Shown here piece after piece: positions 31,605 to 41,852 of a stretch of 59,282 nucleotides of DNA. Position numbers and translations under genes: made by a program. Numbering within the stretch: position 1 is the stretch's first letter; each line of letters starts with the position of its first letter. The notes below the pieces were generated by a model that worked only from the letters and a program-made list of their open reading frames with translations, was not told the origin of the DNA and ran no database searches. Source of the DNA: Candidatus Altimarinota bacterium (GTDB lineage: Bacteria; Patescibacteriota; Gracilibacteria; BD1-5; UBA6164). The stretch spans positions 1 to 59,282 of the forward strand of contig JAQUZB010000008.1 of assembly GCA_028691535.1 (NCBI GenBank). The letters run 5' to 3'.

Positions 31605-33131
31605 TTATTGTGTTTGTTTTACTTTTGTATAATAAGTTTCAGCTCATTGGTACCTTTCCAATACAACAACTTTAGAATTAGGTAAAATTATTCATTCATT
31701 ATTTGTTTTAGGTAACTTTTTTAATTTACCCGAAAAATCAGTAAGAGTTTCTAATTCTCATTTAGTAACTCAATAATTAACTGCAATTGATAAATCTGAA
31801 ACATCTTTTATTCTTCATTGTTTTCATATAATAGATATTTCAATATTAGTATTAAATTCATCTCATATAAAAGCATCTTTTTTATTATTAGCAACTGATG
31901 TAAATGCTTCTAAATCAATTTCTTCTCAAAGTCATTTTTTCCACCCAATCCAATTATCTCACCTTAATATAAATCAATCTTTTCAAGGTTTTAAATCTGG
32001 CATTTTGTTTAATCAACTTTCTAATTTAGTAATAATATTATTTATAGCATTTATATTAGCTTCTGTTAAATCTTTTTTCAATATTCATCTCATATAACTA
32101 TTTAAATCTCTAAATATTATTTCATCTGTATATGAAAATATTAATAAGGCCTCTTCTCTTGTTAATTCAGGAATTTTCTTCATAACACTATCTATTCTAT
32201 CATTTATATCAATTTTATTAGCTTTTAAAGCTTCAAATCTCCTTAATAAATCTCATCATAAAAATTTTTGATTCATTAATCAGCTTTCTAACATATCTCT
32301 AGAAAAACTTTCAGGGACACCTAAACTCTCTAATCATTTTACCTGCCTTTCAATATCAACACTTTTTTTAGCTATTTCCCCAACATCTAATTCCTTTTTT
32401 GGAACTATTTCATCAACCCTTGAAGTAGTCTCTCAAATTACTTGTTTTACACTTGAACTTTCTACTACTTTTTCAGAAGATTTTCTTAATTTAGATATTT
32501 GCTTCATTCATAATTTAAAAGCTTTTTTTCAAACAAAAACTCATGCTCAAATTCAACTTCATATTAATCATAACTCAGCTATACTTTTTCAAGTTTGGTA
32601 TCAATCTAAACTGAATAATCACATTACACTCTCTCACAAAGCTTCTGCCATTTTTTTGATATTTTCCCATGAACTAAAAAGTTGTGAAATTCAGTCTAAT
32701 ATTACTTTTCAATTTGTTTCCCAAACCTGTATTGCTAAATCATAATTATCTAAAATCAAAGTATCTACAAGTCATTTTGAAAAATTTTCTCCCCAATTAT
32801 TGCCTGACATATTTTCACTAATTCATAACTTTTCATAAAGCATAGTTTTTGCTTCATTTATCATAGCTTGTTTATCTAGTTCATCTCTTGTTTCAGATAA
32901 TACAGGTGCTTCTAATTGTTCTCTTAAATGATTTCTATCTTGTTCTTGTCATTGTATAAAATCGTGAAGTGATTGTACTCTGTCAAAATCATTTTTATTT
33001 ATTTTATAATACTTTAAAGCCTTATTTCAAATTTCTCTCCTAGAATCATTGAAAGAGGAAACAACTTGCTCATTGTTTCCCTCATATATTGGCAGATTAT
33101 CATAATTTCATCAAAATGATTCTACTCACAT
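31605..33131 (-). CDS. ADP-ribosyltransferase-like toxin candidate
   Basis: 508 codons. N-terminal 150 residues are charged and helical; about 165-215 hold a Gly-rich hydrophobic segment (LGLIGSGIGAGVFVGKKAF), possibly membrane-inserting. The C-terminal 170 residues match the R-S-E class of ADP-ribosyltransferases: KDGFILRGDNW (Arg), EAFTSVANNKKDAFIGDEF (the S-T-S-like strand), NIEISIIGKQGRIKDVSDLS and NNEGIILPNSKVVVLERY, where NNE stands at the E-x-E site with the catalytic second Glu kept. Known: these enzymes transfer ADP-ribose to host proteins. Identification of the fold is by motif order and not proven. Confidence 0.65.
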
Positions 33132-33500
33132 AAAATAAATCTAATAGTTATTAGTTTTATTTTAGCATACTCTTCGTTAAAAAACAAAAATTGGATATTA
33201 ATTATTTAACTTTTTGTAGTATTTTTTACCACTTTATATTGACAAAAGATTTTTAAATAATAATATAATCTTGCAGTTTTGCATTGATCTTTAACATCCT
33301 CCTGTTTTAAGAGATTAAGTTCAGACACAAACATAATTTTGAAAAAATTTGTTTGATGACTTAACTTATACTGGACTATATTAGATTTTAAAATTATTTT
33401 CTAATTTTAATTTTCTAATAAGGATCAGTGTAGTCTATTTATTTAATTTGTACTCTTAAAATAAGGATAAACCGATAAGTTTATTCTTTATTTTTATAGC
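33132..33500 (+). promoter_or_regulatory. Promoter and structured 5' leader of the recombinase transcript
   Basis: TTGACA at 33239-33244 and TATAAT at 33264-33269 (19-base spacer; TAATAT at 33261 gives 16) drive the plus strand. The leader then holds a CCTCCT anti-Shine-Dalgarno-like word near 33298 and a long nested hairpin: GACTA (33374-33378) with TAGTC (33431-33435), enclosing TTAGA/TCTAA and AAAATTA/TAATTTT. No gene in these 369 bases. The shape suggests control of recombinase expression by RNA folding. Confidence 0.5.
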
Positions 33501-33590
33501 ATGAAAACAGTAAATAATTTAGGAAAAAATAGTCTATTTATTATTAAATTAACCTCTAACTGAAGTAAATATGTTAGAGGAAGATTATAA
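33501..33590 (+). CDS. Possible leader peptide
   Basis: 29 codons: KTVNNLGKNSLFIIKLTSNG, SKYVRGRL. It overlaps the next start (33571) by 20 bases and holds the repeated word TAGTCTATTTATT. Too short to be sure; could serve translational coupling. Confidence 0.3.
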
Positions 33591-33717
33591 AGAATTTCTA
33601 CCTGATATATATTCAGAAAAAGAAAAAGAAATAATAATAAATGGTTTATTTATTCTATCTGAACTAATCCTTGATAGAGAGGATTTAATGAAAGTGATAA
33701 ATCAAATAAAATTATAA
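33571..33717 (+). CDS. Small acidic protein before the serine recombinase
   Basis: 48 codons, very acidic: LEEDYKEFLPDIYSEKEKEI, then a hydrophobic helix INGLFILSELIL and a Lys-containing end. Small acidic ORFs just ahead of large serine recombinases occur in mobile elements; function unknown. Confidence 0.5.
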   Translation: MLEEDYKEFLPDIYSEKEKEIIINGLFILSELILDREDLMKVINQIKL

Positions 33718-33732
33718 TTAAATTTAAAAATC

Positions 33733-35301
33733 ATGAAAATCAAATGATTAATCTATTGTAGAGTATCTTCAAAAAAACAAGTAAAAGAATGAAACTGATT
33801 AAGTTCTCAGGAAAAAAGATGTAGAGATTATGCTACTCAAGTTTTATGAGTTGAAGTAGAAAATGTATTTAATGATGAGTGAGTTAGTGGATGACTTTTT
33901 GAAAGAAAATCCATACAAGAATTATTTAAATATATTGATTCAAACAAAAAAAATAACTTCATAGTTATTTTTGAAGATCTAAATAGATTATCAAGAGATA
34001 TTCAAGTACATTGACTTTTAAAAGCTGAATTCAAAAAAAGATGAGTAGAACTTGCTTGTCCTAATTTTAAGTTTGAAGAAAGTCCTGAATGAGATTTCAA
34101 AGAAAATATTTCAGTTATAGTTTCTCAATACGAAAAAGATAAAAACAAGCAAAGAGTTCTAAGTAGAATGAAAGCAAGACTTGAACAATGATTTTGGTAT
34201 TTTAGAATACCTATTTGATATAAATATATTGAAGCAAAAAATTGATGAAGAATAATTGTAAAAGATACAGAAGTAGCAAAAATAATCAAAAAATGATTAG
34301 AAAAATATGCTGAATGAATACTTTATACTCTTAGTGATTTATTAAAATATTATCATAGAAATTGAGTAGAAATAAAGTGAATAAAAGAAAACTGACAAAT
34401 ATATTCTACTTCTCATGTTCACAGAATAACTACTAATGTGTTATATACTGGTTATTTAGAATCAGAAAAATGGGATATTCCATTAACAAAAGCTCAACAT
34501 GAAGCTATTATATCACTAGAAACATATGAAATAATTCAAAAAAGACTTATTTGAATGTCCCAAAAAGAAAGAAAAATAGAAGAATTAAACAAAAGAAGTG
34601 ATATTTCAGATGACTTCCCTCTGAGATGATTTTTATATTGTGAAGATTGCTGAAATATGTTTAGTTCAGGTCGGAGTAGATGAAGAAGTACTAGAGTTGC
34701 TTATTATACATATCCAAGAAACTCTCCAATGAAATGAAAAAGTATAAATAGAAATATTTTTGATAAAGAATTTAGAAACTATTTATCTAATCTTACTCCA
34801 AATGAAGAAATACTAAATTGTTTTGAAAAGATATTTTTAGATATTTATAAAAATAGAAATAAAATCTTTGAAAAACAAAAAATTGAAGCTGAAGAAAAAT
34901 TAAAAGAGATTGATATAAAAATTGATAATTATATTGAAAGAATTTGAGAAACTACAAGTCTTAAATTAATACAAAATTATGAATGAAAAATCGAAATTTT
35001 AGAAAAAGATAAAGAAAATATCTTAGAAAAAATGACAGAAATATCATCACAGCTAAAAAATGTTTGAACCAACCTAAAAGCTAAATTAAAAATAGTAGGA
35101 AATGCTCTATCTATACGGAATTCTACAAATATAGAAAATAAGAAAATTCTTATAAAAATGATATTTCCAGAGTGAATTCCAATCAACAAAAAAAGGGTTG
35201 TTTGAACCCCTAGTTTGTCGCTTATTTATCAGGCTTTCGAGCTATCGAAAGTGTCTCAAATTCATTTGGTAATGATATGTATAGTAATATTTTTAGTGTA
35301 A
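33733..35301 (+). CDS. Large serine recombinase (resolvase/integrase)
   Basis: 522 codons. Catalytic domain with Ser12 in IYCRVSSKKQVKEGNGLSSQ, IVIFEDLNRLSRD (helix with the conserved Arg pair) to about residue 140; recombinase domain with WYFRIPIGYKYIEAKNG (about 160-270); zinc ribbon RGFLYCEDCGNMFSSG (C-x2-C; the second Cys pair is not evident); C-terminal coiled coil rich in Lys/Glu. Known: excises or integrates mobile elements by 2-bp staggered exchange. The C-terminal 20 residues are hydrophobic (QIHLVMICIVIFLV). Strong terminator follows. Confidence 0.9.
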
Positions 35302-35324
35302 TATTGCCAGCTTACTTTAAAATA

Positions 35325-35362
35325 AACAAAAACAGACTATTTAACTAATAGTCTGTTTTTAA
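35325..35362. terminator. Terminator after the first recombinase
   Basis: AAAACAGACTAT and ATAGTCTGTTTT pair around TTAACTA with T5 after it. Confidence 0.8.
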
Positions 35363-35471
35363 AAAAATTTATTTTTAATAAGTTGTAATATTAAAAAGAT
35401 TTGATATTTTAATTAATATATATGAATAATTTTTAAGTATATTTTTACCTAAAAAATATAAGATATATAAG

Positions 35472-37316
35472 CTATCTAAACTTTTTTCATAATATATCTT
35501 TAATTTTAAATTCTTTATCTCAAATTGATAAAGTATTCTTATCAAAGAAATCGTGTTCTGATTTTAATTTTTTATCTTCTCATTCCTCTCAATCTCTCCA
35601 ATCCTTTCATTTTAAATCATCTAAAATATTAAATCTTATTTTTATCTTTCATACATTTTTAGTAATTTCATCAATATATTTAACTATTAATTGTTTTTTT
35701 CTTTTATCTGTTAAACCTTCAATAGCCTTTTGATGTTCTTCATTAAAATTTGCTATATCATCTTTTTTTCTTTCATTACTATTAATAATACTAATTTCCC
35801 TTCTCAAATTTTTATCTTCTACCTCCAATTTAGATATTTCTTTTTCTAAATCAACAATCATATCTGAATAAACTTTTCTCTTAAAATCATCTTTTGCATA
35901 AGCCTCATTCTTTATAGCATTAACTAATGTATTTCTTTTAGAATTAATTAAAGATGCAATCTCACTTATTCTTTTATTATTTTTTGATATAATTTCCTTA
36001 TTTTTCTTTTTATCAAAAGCAATAGCCTTAAAATTATCTGGATTAGATAAATTTCTTTCTAATTCTCACCAACAATACTTAAATAATATATCTTCTGAAA
36101 TTTCTGAATTTTTACACCTATTTTTTAAAGGTGTTCATGACATTCATCATTTACATCTATAATGAAGACTTCATTTACTTGATTTATATCAATTATAATT
36201 TTTATGACATTCTCAACATTTTATAAGTCATGTAAATAAATAAGGTGATTTAGGTTTTAAAATTTTATTTTTTTCTAATAATTTTTGCGCTTCTTCATAT
36301 AGTGATTTATCGTTTAATATATCTGGACATTCAAAAGGTATCCATATATCTTTTGGATTTTTAATATAAACTGTTTTATTATTTTCCTCATCCCATTCTT
36401 TTGTAGTCATTCAATAATAATATACTCCTGTATATATTTCTCTATTTAAAATCTTTCTAATAGATGATGAATACCAAAATCAATCATTATTCTTTTTAGT
36501 TCATTTAGAATGAGTTAAAGATCTATCATTTTCAGAATGTTCATCAATGTATTTTTCTTTATGCTTATCTTTATTCAAATTTTCTTTTCTAACCTTTTCT
36601 TTTAATCTATCATCTCTTGTTGGAATTCATTCCATTGTTAATATTCTTGCCATCTCTCAAAGAGTATTTTTTTGATTAACATACATATCAAATATTCTTC
36701 TAACAATTTTTGCTTCATCATCATTTATTTTAAGTTTTTTACCTCATGGTGTATCATGTAAATCATAACCAAAAGGAGTTTTACCTCATCATACATAATA
36801 TCACATTTCAGCTTTGGTTTTCTTTCAATCAATTGTTCTTATTCTAATATTATCTCTTTCAATATCTCAAATAATTCACATAAATTGAAGCATAACCATT
36901 CACATATTATCAGTAGTATCAATTTTATCATTTATAGATTTTATAAATACTCATTTTTTAGATATTCACTCAATAAATTGAAGTAAATATAATAATTTTC
37001 TAAAAAGTCTATCAATTTTATATACAATTATTATATCTATTTCTCAATTATCTATATCTCTAATCATTCTATCTAACTCTGGTCTATGTTCGTCAGCTCA
37101 TGATTGTCATCATTCTTTATAATAGTTTTTTTTCTCATTGAATGTATATTTTTCATGATACACTTCTAAATCTCTTTTTATTTCTTTAAATTGAGCCTCA
37201 ATTCAAACTCAATTAATATATTGATCGTTTGTAGATACTCTTGTATAAACAGCAACTCTTAAAGGTTTATTTTCATTAAAGTTTTTATTTACAACTTTTA
37301 AATTACTTTTTGCCAT
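35472..37316 (-). CDS. Second large serine recombinase, opposite strand
   Basis: 614 codons. Ser28 in VAVYTRVSTNDQYINGVGIE; the substrate-position loop NYYKEGGQSGADEHRPELDR; IIIVYKIDRLFRK; recombinase domain YYVGGGKTPFGYDLHDTPGG and PTRDDRLKEK; a Cys-rich zinc ribbon around 36090-36215 (several Cys spaced as in C-x2-C pairs); a coiled coil (EKEISKLEVEDKNLRREISI) and a basic end. Only distantly like the recombinase at 33733, so the two probably belong to different elements. The 3' ends of the two genes face each other across 170 bases. Confidence 0.9.
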
Positions 37317-37317
37317 A

Positions 37318-38445
37318 TTATTTATAAAAATCAACTAAATCTAAATTTGAAAATCAATTTCAATCTTTATTTTTTAAATCATTACTATCTAAATAATCAC
37401 TATCTATAAATTCATTATCATCATAATAAGTATATCAATTTATTCTATCAATATCATAAAATATTGATAATATTTTTAACTCTATATCAGAATGAATTCT
37501 ATCATCATTTTTATCAAATTCCTCATTTCTATCACCTGCTAAATATGAATTTCTATCATCACTCAACTCTTCATCATATTTTTTACATATTTCATCTAAT
37601 TTAACTAAATCATCTAATAAATCACAATATGGAGTTGAAAGTAATTCATCTAAACTTTTTACATAATTTATAAGTATTCAAATATTCTTAATTGCAGAAG
37701 TAAGTCATATTTTATCTTTACTTAAAAAATCTCTTATTAAATTACTTCTTGTATATAATTTTTGAAAAGATTTTGAATTATTATAAAAATATAAAAAATA
37801 GTTATAAACTTTTTCATTAGCAAATATTTCTCATTTACCAATATATTCAGAATTTCAGTTATTACTTAAAATAATATCAACTAATCTTAATCAATTAGAT
37901 TTTTTAAATATTTCTCACTCAATATTATCATCCTTTATGAATAATCACATATTATATAGTATATCTAACTCTTCATCAGTATATCAATCAAAAATAAATT
38001 CACTACTTCAAAAAGTATATTTATCTATATCTTCTTCATTAGTATAAAAATCTATAATGGCTTGTCTTAATTTTATTATTTTTTCATCTTCTAATTCATC
38101 ACTTGAAATATATTCTTTAAATAAAAATTTCTTTATTCAATATTTATTTAATGATTTAGCTTTTTTATACATTATATAAAATAAATTGAAGGAATTTCTA
38201 TCTGTAAAAATTCATCAAACTTTTGGTTTAAATTTATCAAACTCTTCTGGACTAAAAAAATAATCATCTTTATGTTGTATTCAATTAAAATGACTTATAA
38301 ATTTTTCTTTATAAATATCTCATCAATATTCAAAATAATCAAATATAGATACTTTTGGTCTTGATAGCTTGTAAGATGAATTATATTTAAAACCTCAACT
38401 AATTTGAGATATTAGAAACATAATTTCAGGTCTAATAAATTTCAT
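37318..38445 (-). CDS. Hypothetical protein linked to the second recombinase
   Basis: 375 codons, very acidic, rich in Asp, Tyr and Phe, no signal peptide or membrane helix. Contains a long Asp/Glu stretch near the C-terminus (DDRNSYLAGDRNEEFDKNDD). Stop codon lies 1 base before the recombinase ATG, so the two genes are in one transcript. Not recognised. Confidence 0.7.
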
Positions 38446-38448
38446 ATA

Positions 38449-38727
38449 TTAATTAAGTGAATTATTATAATAATTTTTTAATACTTTTAATGAATTCATA
38501 TTATTATTCTTATAATTATCTTCTAAATATAATAATAATGTTTTCTTTGTATTTTCATCTTTTAGTTTATCAAAAGTAATAAGAAGATATTTATATAAAA
38601 TAATACTATCTTTTTTATTTGTAAAGAATAAGTGTTGAGTGAAATTATTAATATAATGATTTAATATTTCATTATTTCAGATAATTCACTTTATTCTTTT
38701 ATGTAAAATTTGAAAATTTTCACTCAT
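38449..38727 (-). CDS. Small hypothetical protein
   Basis: 92 codons, helical: ILHKRIKGIIGNNEILNHYI, TKKTLLLYLEDNYKNNN. Three bases separate it from the next gene downstream (37318-38445). Unknown; likely the first gene of that short operon. Confidence 0.6.
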
Positions 38728-38764
38728 AAATTTACTAAAATTATAAAACTTTTTATAGTATAAC

Positions 38765-38832
38765 AAAAAAGCCAAAAAACTGAAGTCTTAAGTTATACTT
38801 AAATTACACACTTCATAAGTTTTTGGCTTTTT
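38765..38832. terminator. Large terminator-like hairpin
   Basis: AAAAGCCAAAAAACT pairs with AGTTTTTGGCTTTT, enclosing a smaller stem (TTAAGT/ACTTAA). Separates two minus-strand units; T-run on both strands. Confidence 0.7.
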
Positions 38833-38868
38833 ACACTAATAACACACTTTACACACACTATTGATTTT

Positions 38869-39435
38869 TTACTTTTTTAAGAGAATTTTAAGTTTTTCTA
38901 TATCATATTTTTTACTATTATTATTATATTCAGATATTACTATAATTTCTTTTTCTTTTAATATATCATAAAATTTTCTTGCTCTATTTTGTTTTATTCA
39001 AAGCTTAATTAAATTTCTTACTGATAATTCATTTTTAGTAGCTAAATCAATAATTTTTTCGTATAGATCTTTTCATTCAGCTTTTTTATTAGCAGTAAAT
39101 TCAATATATTTTTTTATTTCTATAAATCATGAAACATCTTTATTAGAGTTATATAAAAAAATACAATTATTAATAATTTCATCTCAAATTTTTACATTAT
39201 TAAAAGTTATATTTTTAAATTGCTTATTAGAGCTTTGATTAAAAGTATAAAGTATTTTTTCAAGTATTTTTATAAACTTCTCATAATTTTCTTTTACATA
39301 TGAAATTTCTTTTATAGTTAAATTTAATGCTATAATAAAAGAGTTTCATTTATCTTCATATCATGATATTAAATTATCATTTGTATAAAGAAATTTATTA
39401 AGTCCAGAATAGTAAATTACATCTAATATATTCAT
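38869..39435 (-). CDS. Hypothetical protein with C-terminal HTH-like part
   Basis: 188 codons, basic and helical. The last 70 residues, LYEKIIDLATKNELSVRNLI then IKQNRARKFYDILKEKEIIV, look like a FtsK-gamma/winged-helix-type DNA-binding end, though not clearly assignable. Its ATG overlaps the stop of the membrane/coiled-coil gene upstream by 13 bases, so the two are co-translated. Such a pair recalls conjugation or segregation proteins but no motif proves it. Confidence 0.6.
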
Positions 39436-39827
39436 TGTATTTCTCTATTAATTTTATCTATATTATTTTTAATTTCAGATATTTGTATATTTAAATACTT
39501 TACTTCAAGAGATAATTTTTTTATTTTAGTATTATTTTCTCTTTCTTTTTCAAAACTAATATTTCAATCAAATGTTAGTCTTTCAATTTCATTTTCTATT
39601 TCTTCTTTTTTTATTTTTACTTCTTCAAGCTTTAAATAATATTTATCAATTTGCTTATAAAGTTTAGAATTATCTTTATAATAATTTTCTCATCAATAAT
39701 TATTATTCAAAGATTTATTACTATCATATCAAGTATTATCTATTTTTTCCCAAAAATTAAGATTTAAAATAGTTATTACAACTACAAAAATAACAATAGC
39801 CCGCATAGCTAATTCAAATTCACTCAT
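39423..39827 (-). CDS. Membrane-anchored coiled-coil protein
   Basis: 134 codons. One N-terminal transmembrane helix (residues 5-25, ELAMRAIVIFVVVITILNL), a short linker rich in Asn/Tyr, then a long coiled coil (about 65-130, LYKQIDKYYLKLEEVKIKKE and following heptads). No family recognised. First gene of a two-gene unit with 38869-39435. Confidence 0.65.
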
Positions 39828-39868
39828 AATTTTTTAATTAATAAATAAAAGGTAATTTTCTAATAACT

Positions 39869-39907
39869 AATAAAGAATGTTTTTTCAAACAAAAAATATT
39901 CTTTATT
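39869..39907. terminator. Hairpin between divergent genes
   Basis: AATAAAGAAT (39869-39878) pairs with ATTCTTTATT (39898-39907), with A/T-runs inside. In a divergent region a terminator is unexpected; may regulate both promoters. Confidence 0.4.
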
Positions 39908-39964
39908 GGAAAAAAGTTTTTTATTTTTATTTATCTAATAATTATTATTTAATATTAGCTTTAT

Positions 39965-40789
39965 ATGGCAGAAGTGAGATTTAATATAGAAATATTTAAA
40001 ATAAATGATTATGAAGATTGATACAGGCATTATTTAGCTTTTTTAATAAGATATCTTTTTAATAGTAATAATTTTAGCTGAACTATAACTAAAAAAGAAT
40101 TTATAAGTAAATGAATAGAAAATTGATTTTGAGAAAGATATTTAGAAAATATTTATCAAAATTGAAAAAATAATAATCCTTTTATTAGAGAAATTAGAAA
40201 AAAGAATAGAAATCAGCTTATAGTTATGAAAAGTCTTTTTAATAAAGAACAATATAATAATTATTTAGTTTATATTGAAGGTGATATACTAAAAAGAATT
40301 ACAGATATAAATATATTTAGAAGTTTTTGCTATATAGTAATATCTTGCAGACCTATAAGAAATGAAAAAATAATAAAGAAAAAACAATATTTTAATAAAA
40401 ATCCATCAAGATTAATTTGAACTATATGAAAAGAATTTTGATGAACTGAAAAATCTACAATGAGTAAAAGATTAACAAAAGCAAAAGAAATATTTTGAGA
40501 TATATTTAATATAACAAATAGATATACTTATTTTAGATGATTTATGGCTCAAATATCAAATTTATATAGTATTAGTTGAGTAAGATATATAAATAAAAGA
40601 GATAAGAAAAAACAAAAAGAATATAATAATGATATAATTTTAAATGATAGCTATAAAATAAAGAATAAATTTATAAATAGCAGTAAAGAAATATTTTGAG
40701 AAAAACCAGAACAATATAAGTGATTTTTAAATGAAAATTTGTATCAAGATTTATATTTAAAAATAAAAGAAGAAGTCTTTAATAATTAA
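39965..40789 (+). CDS. Hypothetical basic protein, possible replication or DNA-binding function
   Basis: 274 codons, strongly basic (Lys, Arg, Asn, Tyr). Middle part has two basic helices (ILKRITDINIFRSFCYIVIS; IIKKKQYFNKNPSRLI) and GTEKSTMSKRLTKAKEIFGD, which could be an HTH. No catalytic motif identified. May be a plasmid-type initiator or regulator of the element. Hairpin terminator overlaps its end (about 40770-40805). Confidence 0.6.
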
Positions 40790-40857
40790 GATTTCTTCTT
40801 TTATTTGGCTTAACAATCTAAAGTTGCAATTTGAATAATTATGAGTATATTATTTTT

Positions 40858-40994
40858 GCCGTTCCAAATGAAATATAAAAATGCTAATTTTCTTAAATGA
40901 AAATGCGTGAAAAGTTGAGGTAATAAATCCTTCCAACTTAATTTTTGCGTATTTTCAGCATTATTTTGTTTGGACGGCGGGGATTTATTACCTC
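40858..40994. ncRNA. Highly folded non-coding segment with loop-tail pairing
   Basis: Stems in order: GCCGTTCCAAA (40858-40868) with TTTGGACGGC (40969-40978); AATGCT (40880-40885) with AGCATT (40957-40962); GAAAAT-GCG (from 40899) with the complement ending at 40956; AAGTTG with CAACTT. The loop sequence GAGGTAATAAATCC (40917-40930) is an exact 14-base complement of GGATTTATTACCTC (40981-40994) just outside the hairpin, so a pseudoknot or switch is possible. Base composition is richer in GC than the surroundings. An open frame on the minus strand here is not believed. Confidence 0.5.
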
Positions 40995-41032
40995 TGCTAT
41001 TCAAATAAAAAAATTAAACTTTTTTTCAAGTG

Positions 41033-41066
41033 AATAAGTAGAGATTTTAAAATCTTTACTTATTTT
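41033..41066 (+). terminator. Hairpin with T-run
   Basis: AATAAGTA-G-AGATTTT and AAAATCT-T-TACTTATT pair, then six more T. Could end a transcript from the folded segment 40858-40994. Confidence 0.65.
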
Positions 41067-41079
41067 TTTATTTTTCTTT

Positions 41080-41484
41080 ATGAATAGAAAAGATATTGAG
41101 GACAAAATTACTAATTCAATTATTGAAGTAGTTAAAAATTCACAATTTTATGAAAAAAATTCAATTGCAAAAGTAAATGATGTATTTATATTAAGTATAA
41201 TAACATCTTCAGATTATCAAACTAAAACAATTAGTGATGTTAATGCAAAAGCTTTGGCTGAAATATATATTGTAGAAAGTGAAATACTAACTGATATAAT
41301 GATTAAACATTCTTTTGTTTATTATTCAAAAATAATTGATGAAATAGAACAAATCACAGATAATGAAATAGCAAAAATAGAATTAGATAATTTATGTTCT
41401 AAAATGCCACATTGGTTTAAATTATATATAAGTTATTCATCTGATAATTATAAAGATTTAGATCAATTTCTAAAAGGAAAATAA
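41080..41484 (+). CDS. Hypothetical cytoplasmic protein without TGA codons
   Basis: 134 codons. Mixed alpha/beta: DIEDKITNSIIEVVKNSQFY, VNDVFILSIITSSDYQTKTI, IYIVESEILTDIMIKHSFVY. No signal peptide, no membrane helix. Contains no glycine codon TGA at all and very little Gly, unusual against its neighbours. Not recognised. Confidence 0.65.
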   Translation: MNRKDIEDKITNSIIEVVKNSQFYEKNSIAKVNDVFILSIITSSDYQTKTISDVNAKALAEIYIVESEILTDIMIKHSFVYYSKIIDEIEQITDNEIAKIELDNLCSKMPHWFKLYISYSSDNYKDLDQFLKGK

Positions 41485-41510
41485 TATTTTATATTTTAAT
41501 TAATAAAATT

Positions 41511-41807
41511 ATGTTAGCTTGTAATTACCATACTTATACAGATATTAATAAAATAGATTGGGTTTGATGAGATGCTTTTAATATTCCATTATCTAATACA
41601 GAAAATATTATTTATGATATGTTAAATGATATAAATACAAATCAACTTAAAGGAACATGATTAAAAGCAGTTTTTAGTAAAGATGATAAAAATTGAGATT
41701 TAAGACAATCATATAATATTTATGATATTGAAAATTGATATACTGATGATGATTATAGAGAAAAATGAAATAATGTTTGATTTGGTTTTATAAAATTAAA
41801 AGATTAA
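41511..41807 (+). CDS. Small hypothetical protein
   Basis: 98 codons, acidic with aromatic residues and several TGA-coded Gly: DINKIDWVGGDAFNIPLSNT, DDKNGDLRQSYNIYDIENGY, ending NVGFGFIKLKD. Unknown. Likely translated with the gene 26 bases upstream. Confidence 0.6.
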
Positions 41808-41852
41808 TAATAAAAACAACTCTATTTTAGATAAAATATTATATAAAAACTA

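Noticed and set aside
40858-40994. Integron attC site
   Set aside because: Stem size is right, but the conserved RYYYAAC and GTTRRRY boxes are not at the ends and no integrase or cassette array is present.
40810-41004. Open frame of 64 codons on the minus strand
   Set aside because: It lies wholly inside the folded segment with strong inverted repeats; composition and product do not look coding.
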